DNA from: Priestia iocasae
GTDB taxonomy: Bacteria > Bacillota > Bacilli > Bacillales > Bacillaceae_H
DNA length: 64,000 bases
Assembly: GCF_016909075.1 (NCBI RefSeq)
Contig: NZ_JAFBFC010000004.1
Span: 1 to 64,000, forward strand
Reading direction: 5' to 3'
The translations under genes and the position numbers were made by a program. Positions 41,974 to 50,645 of the stretch are shown one piece after another; within the stretch, counting starts at the first letter, position 1; the number at the start of each line of letters is the position of its first letter. Below the pieces are notes generated by a model, which was not told the DNA's origin, made no database searches, and worked only from the letters and a program-made list of their open reading frames with translations.

Positions 41974-42951
41974 GTGGGCACATTTATCATGCTTATAGGC
42001 TTACCAGGAAGCGGGAAATCGACATTTGCGGTGACATTAGCGGAAGTCCACAATGCGATTATTCTTTCGTCTGATGCCATTCGAGAGGAACTATTTCAAA
42101 AGATGGATCATCAAGAAGACAATAACCTGATTTTTGAGACGATGAACAAGCGAGCCAATCACTTAATCGGAAATGGGGAAAACGTAATTTATGATGCAAC
42201 AAATGTGGGGCGTAAAAAGCGTAGACATCTCATTCAACATGTGATTAAAGCAAACGAAAAGATTGCCTATTATGTAAATGAACATATTTCTACAACAAAA
42301 GTACGAAATGCACAGAGAAATCGAAAAGTAGGAGAATTTGTCATTGAGCGAATGTATAAATCACTTCAAGTCCCTGTTTTAAACGAAGGATGGCACAAAA
42401 TTCGATTCACAACACCTACTTTTACAAGTGTAGTAGATTCACGAAACATTTTAGAAAAACTTATGTTAGGAGAGGTAGATCACGATACTCTTTTCACAGA
42501 ACTAGCTCGGATTATTCCTGACTTTCAAGGTATTTATGACTTGCCACAAGATTCGTCTTATCATAGCTTTTCTGTTAGTCGTCACACGTATTATGTATAT
42601 GAAAAGGTGAAAGAAGATACTAAAAATGAAGATATGATACTGTTGTGGACAGCGCTTTTTCATGACCTTGGGAAGGCATTTTGTAAATCGTTTTGCAATT
42701 ATAAAGGCGAGAAGACAAGGTATGCCAATTTCATTGGCCATGAGCATGTATCGGCGCAACTCGCTGCGTATTGGTTGTTTGCTTTAGGCTATGATGAGGC
42801 GTTTATAAAAGATGTGGTAACGCTCGTTCAATTTCATATGGTGCCGACGCAAGCAAGTGAGAAGAAGCTGAAAGAAGTGGAATGGTTAATTGGATCATCT
42901 CTTTTTCAAAAGTTAATGCTCCTTCATGAAGCTGATATGCAGGCTAAATAA
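41974..42951 (+). CDS. Polynucleotide kinase-HD phosphohydrolase fusion (end-healing enzyme)
   Basis: A 325-residue protein. Residues about 1-160 form a P-loop kinase (LIGLPGSGKST; ILSSDAIREELF; VIYDATNVGRKKR) like T4 polynucleotide kinase. Residues about 170-325 form an HD domain: SRHTYYVYEKV, LFHDLGKAFC, GHEHVSAQLAAYW and VQFHMVPTQ supply metal ligands. HD domains fused to Pnk remove 2',3'-cyclic or 3'-phosphate ends in the characterised Runella HD-Pnk, where the order is HD then kinase; here it is reversed. I start at GTG 41974, 9 nt after AAAAGGA; the ATG at 41965 abuts that site. Confidence 0.82.
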   Translation: MGTFIMLIGLPGSGKSTFAVTLAEVHNAIILSSDAIREELFQKMDHQEDNNLIFETMNKRANHLIGNGENVIYDATNVGRKKRRHLIQHVIKANEKIAYYVNEHISTTKVRNAQRNRKVGEFVIERMYKSLQVPVLNEGWHKIRFTTPTFTSVVDSRNILEKLMLGEVDHDTLFTELARIIPDFQGIYDLPQDSSYHSFSVSRHTYYVYEKVKEDTKNEDMILLWTALFHDLGKAFCKSFCNYKGEKTRYANFIGHEHVSAQLAAYWLFALGYDEAFIKDVVTLVQFHMVPTQASEKKLKEVEWLIGSSLFQKLMLLHEADMQAK

Positions 42952-42969
42952 TCGTTTTTAAGATTTTTG

Positions 42970-42998
42970 TTGACAAATAAGTAGAATTGTCATAGAAT
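42970..42998 (+). promoter_or_regulatory. Sigma-A promoter of the riboswitch transcript
   Basis: TTGACA, 17 nt, TAGAAT. This is nearly consensus and lies about 20 bp upstream of the riboswitch. Confidence 0.75.
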
Positions 42999-43014
42999 TC
43001 AGATATACAGTTGA

Positions 43015-43115
43015 ATCGGTTCCCTAAAGGGGAGTAGCTTTTACAGTAATGTCGTCATTTCAGAGTGATTACACTCTCGGCGTTACTGGCAACGTCAAGT
43101 TGTTAGCCAGACCTT
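43015..43115 (+). ncRNA. yybP-ykoY (Mn2+) riboswitch
   Basis: Conserved elements are AAAGGGGAGTAGC at the 5' side and CTCTCGGCGTTACTGGC followed by TTGTTAGCCAGACC on the 3' side, with an internal stem AGAGTG/CACTCT. This order matches the yybP-ykoY family, which senses Mn2+ and in most cases controls Mn exporters (MntP, YybP, TerC-like). No such transporter follows here; two terminators and an FbpB-like gene do. The aptamer's 3' strand merges into the first terminator stem, suiting transcriptional control. Confidence 0.8.
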
Positions 43116-43135
43116 TACCTAATTGGGTAAAGGTC
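43110..43135 (+). terminator. Expression-platform terminator of the riboswitch
   Basis: GACCTTTACC/GGGTAAAGGTC stem followed by TTTTC. Its 5' arm overlaps the aptamer end. Confidence 0.7.
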
Positions 43136-43147
43136 TTTTCTATGTTT

Positions 43148-43180
43148 AGACCTTTACCATAGATGGTGAAGGTCTTTTTT
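43148..43180 (+). terminator. Second terminator, near-duplicate of the first
   Basis: AGACCTTTACCAT/ATGGTGAAGGTCT followed by TTTTTCTTT. The shared AGACCTTTACC arm with the preceding stem suggests local duplication. Confidence 0.75.
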
Positions 43181-43246
43181 CTTTATTCTTCATCAAATGA
43201 TTAGGAAGTGAACCAGATACAATTTGATGAGAGGGGAAACGAGAAG

Positions 43247-43405
43247 ATGAAAAAGAATTTTTTACAATTAGTCAAAGAGAATAAAGAAGCGATATTACTA
43301 GATAAAAAGAAGCTAGAACAAATTGAAAGAAGAATAGATGAAAAATATATTTACTTAACTGAAACATATAACGACAACAAGAAGCATAAGTATTCAAGTC
43401 ATTAA
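43247..43405 (+). CDS. FbpB-family small basic protein
   Basis: A 52-residue basic protein with the family pattern NFLQLVKENKEAILLDKKKL then EQIERRIDEKY. FbpB is a Fur-controlled helper of the FsrA small RNA in B. subtilis iron sparing. No Fur box was identified here. I start at ATG 43247, 9 nt or so after GAGGGG; upstream in-frame codons have no site. It lies downstream of the Mn riboswitch and its terminators. Confidence 0.7.
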   Translation: MKKNFLQLVKENKEAILLDKKKLEQIERRIDEKYIYLTETYNDNKKHKYSSH

Positions 43406-43434
43406 TTCATTAAATTTTAACAGGAGGATGTACA

Positions 43435-43824
43435 TTGATTTTAAGAAAATACATGTCCCTTTTAGGGGTTGGATCTGCACGAATTGACTTACTATTACCA
43501 AAAACAACATATAAAACAGGTGAAACGATTTATGGTCATTTTGATATTAAAGGAGGGACTGTTGAACAGCATATTAAACGTATCGATTGCGATTTAGTTA
43601 AAGTAAATCATCATACAGGAGCGGAAGAAATTATTGATACAACAAGCATTTTGACATCGACTTATATTTATCCAGAACAATGTAGCAAGCTTTCATTTAC
43701 CTTTCAGCTACCGTCTGTAATGGAACCTTCAACAAAGGAATTTTCTTATCAATTTAAAACAAAACTGACATTTTCAAAGGGTATAGAGAGTAAGGATATG
43801 GACCTCATTCGAATTGCTAAATAG
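43435..43824 (+). CDS. Spo0M-type single arrestin-like domain protein
   Basis: A 129-residue protein similar to the N-terminal half of Spo0M (about 258 residues): GVGSARIDLLLPKTTYKTGE, IYGHFDIKGGTVEQHIKRID and FTFQLPSVMEPSTKEFSYQF. The second arrestin-like domain is absent, so this is a one-domain family member or a shortened paralogue. The start is TTG with AGGAGG 7 nt upstream. It is likely co-transcribed with the FbpB-like gene. Confidence 0.78.
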   Translation: MILRKYMSLLGVGSARIDLLLPKTTYKTGETIYGHFDIKGGTVEQHIKRIDCDLVKVNHHTGAEEIIDTTSILTSTYIYPEQCSKLSFTFQLPSVMEPSTKEFSYQFKTKLTFSKGIESKDMDLIRIAK

Positions 43825-43956
43825 AAGAGAATGAAGAGGCCGAAACGTCTTTCTCTTATGGAAGATGCTGCTTTGATATGAAGATAACACTAGAAAACTC
43901 TTGTAAATACTTTAGTATTAAAAGGTAGTTTTGAAGGGAAAGATTGAATAGTTAAA

Positions 43957-44007
43957 AGCCCTTATCTCTAAACTTCAGTAAAATCAGTAGATAGATGGAT
44001 AAGGGCT
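43957..44007. terminator. Long-loop terminator
   Basis: AGCCCTTATC/GATAAGGGCT with a 31-nt loop, between convergent genes. Confidence 0.55.
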
Positions 44008-44068
44008 ATAGATACTATGAAAGAATTTTTTTAATTTTAGTTAATGTAGAGATAGCGTTTTTTTGTTA

Positions 44069-44836
44069 TCAATCCCAAAATCCACCGTCGGAATGAATGA
44101 TTTGACCGGTAATCCATTTGGCTTCATCACTGACTAGAAAGGCGACAAGACGAGCAGCATCTTCTGGTAAGCCAATTCGTCCCATTGGAAACTTTGGTTT
44201 AAGAAAAGATTGAATCTCATTAGTCATCCATCCAGAATCAGTCGGACCAGGATCAACAGCATTGACAGTAATATGGTGACGAGCTAATTCAACAGCGAGT
44301 GAACGTGTAAAAGCAGAAATGGCACCCTTTGTTGTAATGTACGCTAAGTTACCAGGTTCTGGGCTTTTATCTTGACCTGACACAAAGTTGACAATTCGAC
44401 CACCATTAGACTGTACTCGTTTTGCAAATTCCACCGTCAGCATACATGTTCCTGTTACATTCACTGCACAATGGTCTTGCATGATTTTTGTCGTTAGCTG
44501 CTCATATCCAACTTCCACACAATGAGTCGCATTATTGATTAAAATGAATGGGATTCCTAGTGTTCTTTCTACTTCATCTAAAAGAAGGGCAGGAGCGTTA
44601 GGGTGTGTTAAATCAAGTTCCATATGTTCAGCTTCTACTCCATATTGTCGCAGTTCTTTGCATAGTGTGTGAGGCCAGTATGAAGCAGCATCTTCATAGC
44701 CTGTAGCTTCGTCATAGTGAGATAAATGTGTAAAGAAAATGTGAATGCCGCTTTTTGCTAACTCTCTACAAATTGCTGTTCCAATACCTTTTGAACGACT
44801 TGCGCCCGTAATAACAGCGATTTTTTGATTCGTCAT
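44069..44836 (-). CDS. SDR family oxidoreductase
   Basis: A 255-residue short-chain dehydrogenase. The NAD(P)-binding GASRSKGIG replaces the usual TGxxxGxG with an Arg/Lys-containing loop, suggesting NADPH use. INNAT, the catalytic Ser in IVNFVSGQ, and YITTK (Tyr/Lys) are present, followed by VDPGPTDSGWM and ITGQIIHSDGGFWD. It resembles 3-oxoacyl reductases, but the substrate is unknown. AGGAGG precedes the ATG. Confidence 0.88.
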   Translation of the reverse strand: MTNQKIAVITGASRSKGIGTAICRELAKSGIHIFFTHLSHYDEATGYEDAASYWPHTLCKELRQYGVEAEHMELDLTHPNAPALLLDEVERTLGIPFILINNATHCVEVGYEQLTTKIMQDHCAVNVTGTCMLTVEFAKRVQSNGGRIVNFVSGQDKSPEPGNLAYITTKGAISAFTRSLAVELARHHITVNAVDPGPTDSGWMTNEIQSFLKPKFPMGRIGLPEDAARLVAFLVSDEAKWITGQIIHSDGGFWD

Positions 44837-44901
44837 CTATAAATTCCTCCTAAATAAAGGAGCGATCATTGTACATGTATAGAGATGTAATTGACACAAA
44901 A

Positions 44902-44929
44902 AAGCGGATACCGCAAAAAGTATCCGCTT
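44902..44929 (-). terminator. Terminator of the 518-residue protein gene
   Basis: AAGCGGATAC/GTATCCGCTT stem; reading on the minus strand it is followed by TTTTTTG. Confidence 0.75.
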
Positions 44930-45121
44930 GGTCTTTAATAACATGAACCATGCGTTCCTTTGTATGGTATAAATGGACATACCTATCCCGTGTTTGTACA
45001 AGTAGGTAGTATCAACTTAATGAACCATTACAAAGTATTCCACATGTAGAATCTAGATTCCCCTTCCATGACATCTCCACTTTCACTATACCAAACCATA
45101 ATTTGGATAATCAATAGAAAT

Positions 45122-46678
45122 TTACTCATGATGTGCTAAAAGCTGCAAAGTACGCTGTCCTTTAGTGGTGAGTGAGAATCCAACTCGTTCTTTTTGGATT
45201 AGCTGCCATTCTTGTAGTTGTGAAAACAAGTTCAGCAAGTATTTCTGTTTCATTTGCTTCAGCATACTATAAGCGGTTAACTGGTCATATTGTTTACGGC
45301 GAAGGGTGCTTGAGAGTTGGCCGCTTAAAATAGCGATATACGTTTGTTGTGTTTCGGTTGCTCCGATTTCTTTCACGAGTTGCAGAAGAGAATGCAAGTC
45401 AACAGGAGAGAAATCTATGCGCCCGACTTTTAAAGAGTTGGTGAAGAATGCTTGTTTTGTTTCTTCAAGTGTATCTGTCGCTTCTTTCACCGATTCATGT
45501 AACTTCTTAATCAATTTTTCTTCTTGTAGATAAACATTAAACGTGTACAGCTCATTCATCATCGATATGTCATCAAGGTGCCATTCAGCAAACCAAGGTA
45601 ATGACATAGATTCACTAGGCCAATCGGGAATCGAGCTGCGCTTAACTTTAAAAAGAAAATGTAAAAAAGGATCGTCCATCGTTGAGCGTGAATGGATCAT
45701 ATAGTCATTTATCTCACTGTAGATGTCTTTGAGTTGAGTGAGTAACGGCTGTTGTTTCGCTAAAATCTGTTTCCATTCTTGAAGCAAATAAAGCTTATCA
45801 ACAACATGAGGGTTATCTTTCATTATATCTGTGAATTGTCTTCTTGTTGTATGAAGTCGTTTACTCGTAAGTATAACGTTATAATCGTCTTTTAATGTAA
45901 CAATATCATCAGCTACATGATAAGTCATTTCAACCCCACACTTATCACAAAGTATGCGCATTGTTTCTTCATTTTCATTAAGATCAATTGTCATTTCGTG
46001 AGGGCAAGCAAATAATCCCTGCTCAAACACATTGAGTGACATCGATCGAAAGGGTCGCATAATAATCTCAATGCGACTACGCCAAAAAGCGATTTGATCG
46101 GGATTTTTCATTAAAAATAGAAGTGGGGATGTTTTTGCTGCCTCAATCGCTACAATGTCATCTCTGTTTTTATGATAAAGAGCTACAATTGGGTGTTCGT
46201 GAAATCGCTTATTAACATGACCAAGCCAATCTCGTCGTGTTGTATCATGGATGCGTGCACAAAACATATAGCTTTTTATCACTTGTTTTATATACGTTTC
46301 AAGCTGTTCTTTTGTCATGGTAACGAAGGAATTTGTATAAAATTCATTTGAATGAATAGGAATTCCTTTTTGTTCACTAAAAGTGCGCCATAAAAAGGCA
46401 TCTGCTTTCCAAAGATATGGATACACTTCTTCTTGTTTTGTAATAGGAACAGGAAGGCCACCTTTTGTTTCATCATATAAAAAAGCTTGAAGTAATTGAA
46501 TATCATCTTCGACATACTCGGACAATGCTACTTCAACAGCTTTATTTAATCGAGTTAATACACCTTTTGTATGGTCATTCGCTAGAGAACGAACGGACTT
46601 ATTTTTACGACCGAGCGGAAGAAAGGTAAGCGATGGATAAGATTCAATGTCAATTAAAAGTTTTTTCGGTACTGCCAT
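45122..46678 (-). CDS. Uncharacterised 518-residue protein with CxxC motif
   Basis: I do not recognise this cytosolic protein. Its N terminus reads AVPKKLLIDIESYPSLTFLP. The first half is mixed alpha/beta and Tyr-rich. A possible metal-binding pair lies near the middle (CPHEM, then CDKCGVEM). The C-terminal 150 residues are helical and end in a winged-helix-like element (KERVGFSLTTKGQRTLQLL), common in regulators. I start at ATG 46678, 9 nt after AAAGGAG; 63 in-frame codons upstream lack a site and overlap a terminator. Confidence 0.7.
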   Translation of the reverse strand: MAVPKKLLIDIESYPSLTFLPLGRKNKSVRSLANDHTKGVLTRLNKAVEVALSEYVEDDIQLLQAFLYDETKGGLPVPITKQEEVYPYLWKADAFLWRTFSEQKGIPIHSNEFYTNSFVTMTKEQLETYIKQVIKSYMFCARIHDTTRRDWLGHVNKRFHEHPIVALYHKNRDDIVAIEAAKTSPLLFLMKNPDQIAFWRSRIEIIMRPFRSMSLNVFEQGLFACPHEMTIDLNENEETMRILCDKCGVEMTYHVADDIVTLKDDYNVILTSKRLHTTRRQFTDIMKDNPHVVDKLYLLQEWKQILAKQQPLLTQLKDIYSEINDYMIHSRSTMDDPFLHFLFKVKRSSIPDWPSESMSLPWFAEWHLDDISMMNELYTFNVYLQEEKLIKKLHESVKEATDTLEETKQAFFTNSLKVGRIDFSPVDLHSLLQLVKEIGATETQQTYIAILSGQLSSTLRRKQYDQLTAYSMLKQMKQKYLLNLFSQLQEWQLIQKERVGFSLTTKGQRTLQLLAHHE

Positions 46679-46793
46679 TACAGAGACTCCTTTCATGTAC
46701 TTCGTATTGTACGCCTCCTGTACGAAAGAACAAAATTTGAATGTGCTGCTACCGTTGGCAATACCCGTGTGATGAACGTATTCAAAAAGAAAA

Positions 46794-46843
46794 AAGGGAC
46801 GTTCCAAAAGGAGCAAAAAGCACCTCATTTGAAACATCCCCTT
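46794..46843. terminator. Terminator of the MATE gene (GTGTCAAA-like family)
   Basis: Stem AAAGGGACGTTCCAAA with partly complementary TTTGAAACATCCCCTTT; it lies just after the MATE stop on the minus strand. Confidence 0.6.
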
Positions 46844-46856
46844 TATTATCTCTTTC

Positions 46857-48230
46857 TTATTTATCACTTATAAGATAAGTAGAGCTTGATTTTGAGTTCA
46901 AATTCTTATTCTGCTCAGCGACACGTTTGCGGACGATCGTCATAACAAACAGAGACATTAGAAATTCAGAAACAGGAACCGCAAGCCAAATGCCTTTTAC
47001 ACCAAGGAATATCGGTAAAATAAGAAGAGCTAACACAGGCAATACAATGCCACGCACGATTGTCATCCAAATGGACGGGCGAGCTTCGCCAATCGACTGA
47101 TAGTACGTCATGTAGACGAAATTTACGCCTGTAAATAAATATCCAATAAAGAACAGATGAATTCCTTCTGATGCAAGAGCTGACAGCTTTACTGAATGAT
47201 CTCCGAAAAGAGAAACGAGCGAAGTAGTAAAAATAAATCCGATTATAATAAAAAAGGCACCTAGCACAAACGATGTTTTCTCAGCGATGGAAATCGTTTG
47301 TTGAATTCGATCTTTTTCCTTTGCCCCGTGATAATAGCTAATAAGAGGCTGAATGGATGAACCGATGCCAATGAAAGCTAAAAACATAAAGGCATGTAAG
47401 TAGTTCACGATTGAAAATGCCGATAGGCCAAGAGTACCCATATAATACCCCATGGCAAGATTGTAACCTAACACGAAAACAATCATACCCATTTCGGATA
47501 AAAAGCTTGGAAACCCAATGGAGGCCGTTTGCTTTGCAAGCTTTTTATCAAATGAAAAAGATACAAAAGCAAGAGTCGATTGTTTACGGAAAAAATGTGT
47601 AGCAAGAACAAGTAAGCCAATAAAGGCTGCGATAATTGTAGCAAGCGCTGCTCCTTTAACACCTAAATCGAATACAAAAATCATGAAATAATTTAAGATA
47701 ATATTCACAATTGATGTAACAACGAGTGAAATCATGGCTAAGTTTGGATTTCCATCATTTCGCACAAAGACACTTAGTACATTTTCAAGTGCCATAAAAA
47801 GGCCAAATAGAAGTAGCACATTCATATAATCTTTTACATATGGCATGGTATCAGCATTAGCCCCAAGTAGTTGAGCTAGAGAGTCTTGGAATAGAAGGCC
47901 AGTAATTGAAACAAGGCTGACAATTAGCAGCACAAGTACAAAAGAATGAGTGAAAATTTGTTTTGCTTTTTCTGAATTTTCACGTCCCATTTCCATTGAA
48001 AACAAAGCCCCACCACCAATCCCAATTAGGAGTGAAAGGGAAATAATAATGGAGAAGATAGGTGTCGTTAAATTAACCGCTGCAAGGGCAACCGAACCAA
48101 TGCCGTTTCCGACGAAAATGCCATCAATGACCACATTAATAGACATAAGCATCATTCCAATAAGTGTAGGAATTAAATAACGAAAAAAGGTAGTACGCAC
48201 TGATTGGTGTTGTATGTTAGAGTCACTCAT
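46857..48230 (-). CDS. MATE family efflux transporter
   Basis: A 457-residue multidrug or toxin exporter with twelve helices in two halves: PTLIGMMLMSINVVIDGIFV, ALAAVNLTTPIFSIIISLSL and GGALFSMEMGRE at the start, and matching GLSAFSIVNYLHAFMFLAF and GIGSSIQPLISYYHGA in the second half. It resembles the DinF/VmrA branch and would use Na+ or H+. Its promoter has the 19-bp spacer typical of MerR control, and the next gene upstream is a MerR regulator. Confidence 0.92.
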   Translation of the reverse strand: MSDSNIQHQSVRTTFFRYLIPTLIGMMLMSINVVIDGIFVGNGIGSVALAAVNLTTPIFSIIISLSLLIGIGGGALFSMEMGRENSEKAKQIFTHSFVLVLLIVSLVSITGLLFQDSLAQLLGANADTMPYVKDYMNVLLLFGLFMALENVLSVFVRNDGNPNLAMISLVVTSIVNIILNYFMIFVFDLGVKGAALATIIAAFIGLLVLATHFFRKQSTLAFVSFSFDKKLAKQTASIGFPSFLSEMGMIVFVLGYNLAMGYYMGTLGLSAFSIVNYLHAFMFLAFIGIGSSIQPLISYYHGAKEKDRIQQTISIAEKTSFVLGAFFIIIGFIFTTSLVSLFGDHSVKLSALASEGIHLFFIGYLFTGVNFVYMTYYQSIGEARPSIWMTIVRGIVLPVLALLILPIFLGVKGIWLAVPVSEFLMSLFVMTIVRKRVAEQNKNLNSKSSSTYLISDK

Positions 48231-48262
48231 AAAACATCCTCCTGAAATCTGATTCTGCTCAT

Positions 48263-48293
48263 ATCATAAACCTTCATGTTACATGAAGGTCAA
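48263..48293 (-). promoter_or_regulatory. MerR-type promoter of the MATE gene
   Basis: On the minus strand, TTGACC, a 19-bp spacer, then TATGAT. The spacer holds the perfect palindrome ACCTTCATG-TTA-CATGAAGGT (48270-48290). A 19-bp spacer with a central palindrome is the hallmark of MerR-family activation by DNA distortion. Confidence 0.85.
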
Positions 48294-48303
48294 GAAAAGA
48301 ATA

Positions 48304-49113
48304 TTATTCAACTAAAATTTGAACAGAAGTGACATAATGTTCAGCATTACCTACAGCTGTTTCATCAATCATGCTAATTTCAAATCCATCACCGACAATT
48401 TTTTTGCCAGCTTGATCAATCACCTTAAATAATTTTTCGTATGTTTCAGGAAGAGATTCATATGGACCGATATGAGCGAGGCATGCATACGTCCCTTCTG
48501 GTAAAAAAACAGTGGGTGCCGTTTCATCTTCTAAAAGAGAAAAAACACCTGAATATTGAATATTGTTTGCTAGGAGATGTTCTTTTGCAACCAGCATACC
48601 AATATCACCGGTAAAAAACCCAGGGTGCTCTGCTGGTAATGTTCGACCAAGCTCACGGATGTATAAATCAAGGAAGCTAAGGTCAAACTCCTTTTCTCTA
48701 TAAATGATGGTAATGGGACGCTTATCAAATTGTTTAAACACGACTTCATTTGCATGATAGTAGTGTTCACCCTCTTCAATAACACTAATTTTTTGCTGTA
48801 GCTTTCTTTCTGCTCGTTGTAGTTCTTTTATTTCTTGTTGTAATGTCGTTAATTTCATTTTAAATAGCTGTCTTGTATGATAAGTTGTTCTGTCACTCAT
48901 ATGAGCTTGAATATCTTTTACGCTAAAGCCAATTCTTCGTAAAAAGCGAATCGTATCTAAGACAACAAATTGTTCAATGGAGTAGTAGCGATATTGATTG
49001 TCATGATTTTTATAATTTGGTTTAAATAAATTAATCTCATCATAATACCGTAAAGTAGCTTGTGAGATAGAAAACATTTTAGCCATTTCCCCAATTTTAA
49101 AATAACGTTTCAT
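48304..49113 (-). CDS. MerR family regulator with GyrI-like effector domain
   Basis: A 269-residue BltR/BmrR-like activator. Residues about 1-70 form the MerR winged helix (YFKIGEMAKMFSISQATLRY and YYSIEQFVVLDTIRFLRRIG), then a coiled-coil dimer helix, and a C-terminal GyrI-like domain (YSGVFSLLE, YACLAHIGPYESLPETYEKL) that would bind a hydrophobic cation or drug. It sits upstream of the MATE gene and probably activates it via the palindrome. Confidence 0.9.
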   Translation of the reverse strand: MKRYFKIGEMAKMFSISQATLRYYDEINLFKPNYKNHDNQYRYYSIEQFVVLDTIRFLRRIGFSVKDIQAHMSDRTTYHTRQLFKMKLTTLQQEIKELQRAERKLQQKISVIEEGEHYYHANEVVFKQFDKRPITIIYREKEFDLSFLDLYIRELGRTLPAEHPGFFTGDIGMLVAKEHLLANNIQYSGVFSLLEDETAPTVFLPEGTYACLAHIGPYESLPETYEKLFKVIDQAGKKIVGDGFEISMIDETAVGNAEHYVTSVQILVE

Positions 49114-49343
49114 GAAGACCCCAACCTTTTATACATTCTTTTACGTACAAAGTGTACCATGATTCCAAAGAAAGAATGCGAATGATGAAAGTTATTTTGT
49201 AAAGCTTTTCATTTAATGAAGGAATTTAAAGGGTATAACTCGTATTATAAGGATGGGGGATATTAGCATATTTTGGGACTTGATGCCGAACGTATTCATA
49301 AATAGTTGTATGACAGTCTAGCAAAAAGCGAGGCGAGAAAGGT

Positions 49344-50258
49344 GTGTGGAAACACTTGAGTGACTCATTTACTGTACATATGTATGAAGGCAAAAAGTAC
49401 ATGCTTTACGTACCTAGCAATTATGAAAGAGACAAGAAGTTGCCGCTTATGGTCATGCTTCACGGATGTACACAAAATGCAGACGATTTTGCGACAGGAA
49501 CAAATATGAATGTTGTCGCAGAAGAGAATCAGTTTATTGTATTGTATCCAGAACAGCATTTATCTGCTAATCCAAATAAATGCTGGAACTGGTTTGATAA
49601 ACATCACCAAAAGCGGGGAGTAGGAGAGCCAGCGCTTATTGCTGGAATGGTAAAAGAAGTAAAGAGAGTGTACGCAATTGACGAAAATCGTGTCTACGTA
49701 GCTGGCCTTTCAGCAGGAGGAGCGATGAGCATTGTATTAGGTGTAACATATCCAGATGTGTTTTCAGGCATAGGAGTGGGAGCTGGCTTAGAATACAAGG
49801 CAGCGACAAGTGTTACACAAGCGCTTGCCGCCATGATGAAAGGTGGCCCAGATCCCGTCGCGCAGGGGATAAAGGCTTATGAAGCAATGGGAGAATTTAA
49901 AAAAGCGATGCCGATTATTATCTTTCAAGGTAGTTCAGATACAGTCGTGGCACCTATTAATAGTGACCAAGTGATTACACAGTGGGCAACAACAAATGAC
50001 TTAGTTGAAAATGGAAAAATAGACGGATGGATTCATGATAAAGAAGTTGAAATAATTCATGGAGAAGTACCTTTCGGGAAAAACTACACAGCGTACAAAT
50101 ATAAGAGTGAAGATGGAACTGTTCTACTGGAAAAATATATCATCGAAGAGATGGGGCATGCCTGGTCAGGTGGAAAAGAAGAAGGTACATATACAGATCC
50201 AACAGGTATTGATGCAAGTCGCATGATGTGGGAGTTTTTTGACAAAATACATGATTGA
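49344..50258 (+). CDS. PHB depolymerase-like esterase
   Basis: A 304-residue alpha/beta hydrolase of the short-chain PHA depolymerase / LpqC type. LPLMVMLHGCTQNADDFATG (oxyanion region), nucleophile GLSAGGAM, FQGSSDTVVAP (Asp) and MGHAWSGG (His) form the catalytic set. There is no signal peptide, so an intracellular polyester or ester substrate is likely. The start is GTG after GAAAGG. Confidence 0.85.
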   Translation: MWKHLSDSFTVHMYEGKKYMLYVPSNYERDKKLPLMVMLHGCTQNADDFATGTNMNVVAEENQFIVLYPEQHLSANPNKCWNWFDKHHQKRGVGEPALIAGMVKEVKRVYAIDENRVYVAGLSAGGAMSIVLGVTYPDVFSGIGVGAGLEYKAATSVTQALAAMMKGGPDPVAQGIKAYEAMGEFKKAMPIIIFQGSSDTVVAPINSDQVITQWATTNDLVENGKIDGWIHDKEVEIIHGEVPFGKNYTAYKYKSEDGTVLLEKYIIEEMGHAWSGGKEEGTYTDPTGIDASRMMWEFFDKIHD

Positions 50259-50319
50259 TTGATCTTTATCATTTTTCTTACGATAATGAAGCATTAATAG
50301 TAAAATAACATGTAGGTTT

Positions 50320-50577
50320 GTGAACATAATTGTAGGAGGAATGGTTATTTTACAGTCACGTATAGTTGAAAATGTAATTGGAGCTATTGTTATAATCATT
50401 GGTTTACTATCTGTTTTTTTAGGTAGAGACCCGTATTTTTATTTTATTTATTTGGTACTAGGCGTTTATTTTACAATACGCACGTTTTTTCCAAATGATC
50501 GTAATAAAGTGTATCGCTATTTATTTCCAGTGATTGCGGTTTCGATGTTTTATTTAAGCTATTCTCACTTGTTTTAA
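50320..50577 (+). CDS. Small membrane protein
   Basis: Up to 85 residues with three hydrophobic helices (VIGAIVIIIGLLSVFL, FYFIYLVLGVYFTIR, FPVIAVSMFYLSYSH). Family not recognised. Start uncertain: GTG 50320 has a weak site, while ATG 50341 lies against AGGAGGA. Confidence 0.5.
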   Translation: MNIIVGGMVILQSRIVENVIGAIVIIIGLLSVFLGRDPYFYFIYLVLGVYFTIRTFFPNDRNKVYRYLFPVIAVSMFYLSYSHLF

Positions 50578-50579
50578 AA

Positions 50580-50624
50580 ATAGGATGTGTCAAAAGAGCC
50601 CCACTTGACGCATCCTATTTTTTA
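50580..50624. terminator. Terminator of the GTGTCAAA hairpin family
   Basis: ATAGGATGTGTCAA/TTGACGCATCCTAT stem followed by TTTTTTA. Confidence 0.75.
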
Positions 50625-50645
50625 TTTTAGCAAGAGTTAAACGTG

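Noticed and set aside
46679-46867. 63-residue N-terminal extension of the 518-residue protein
   Set aside because: It spans the terminator of the MATE gene and has no ribosome binding site; AAAGGAG lies before ATG 46678.
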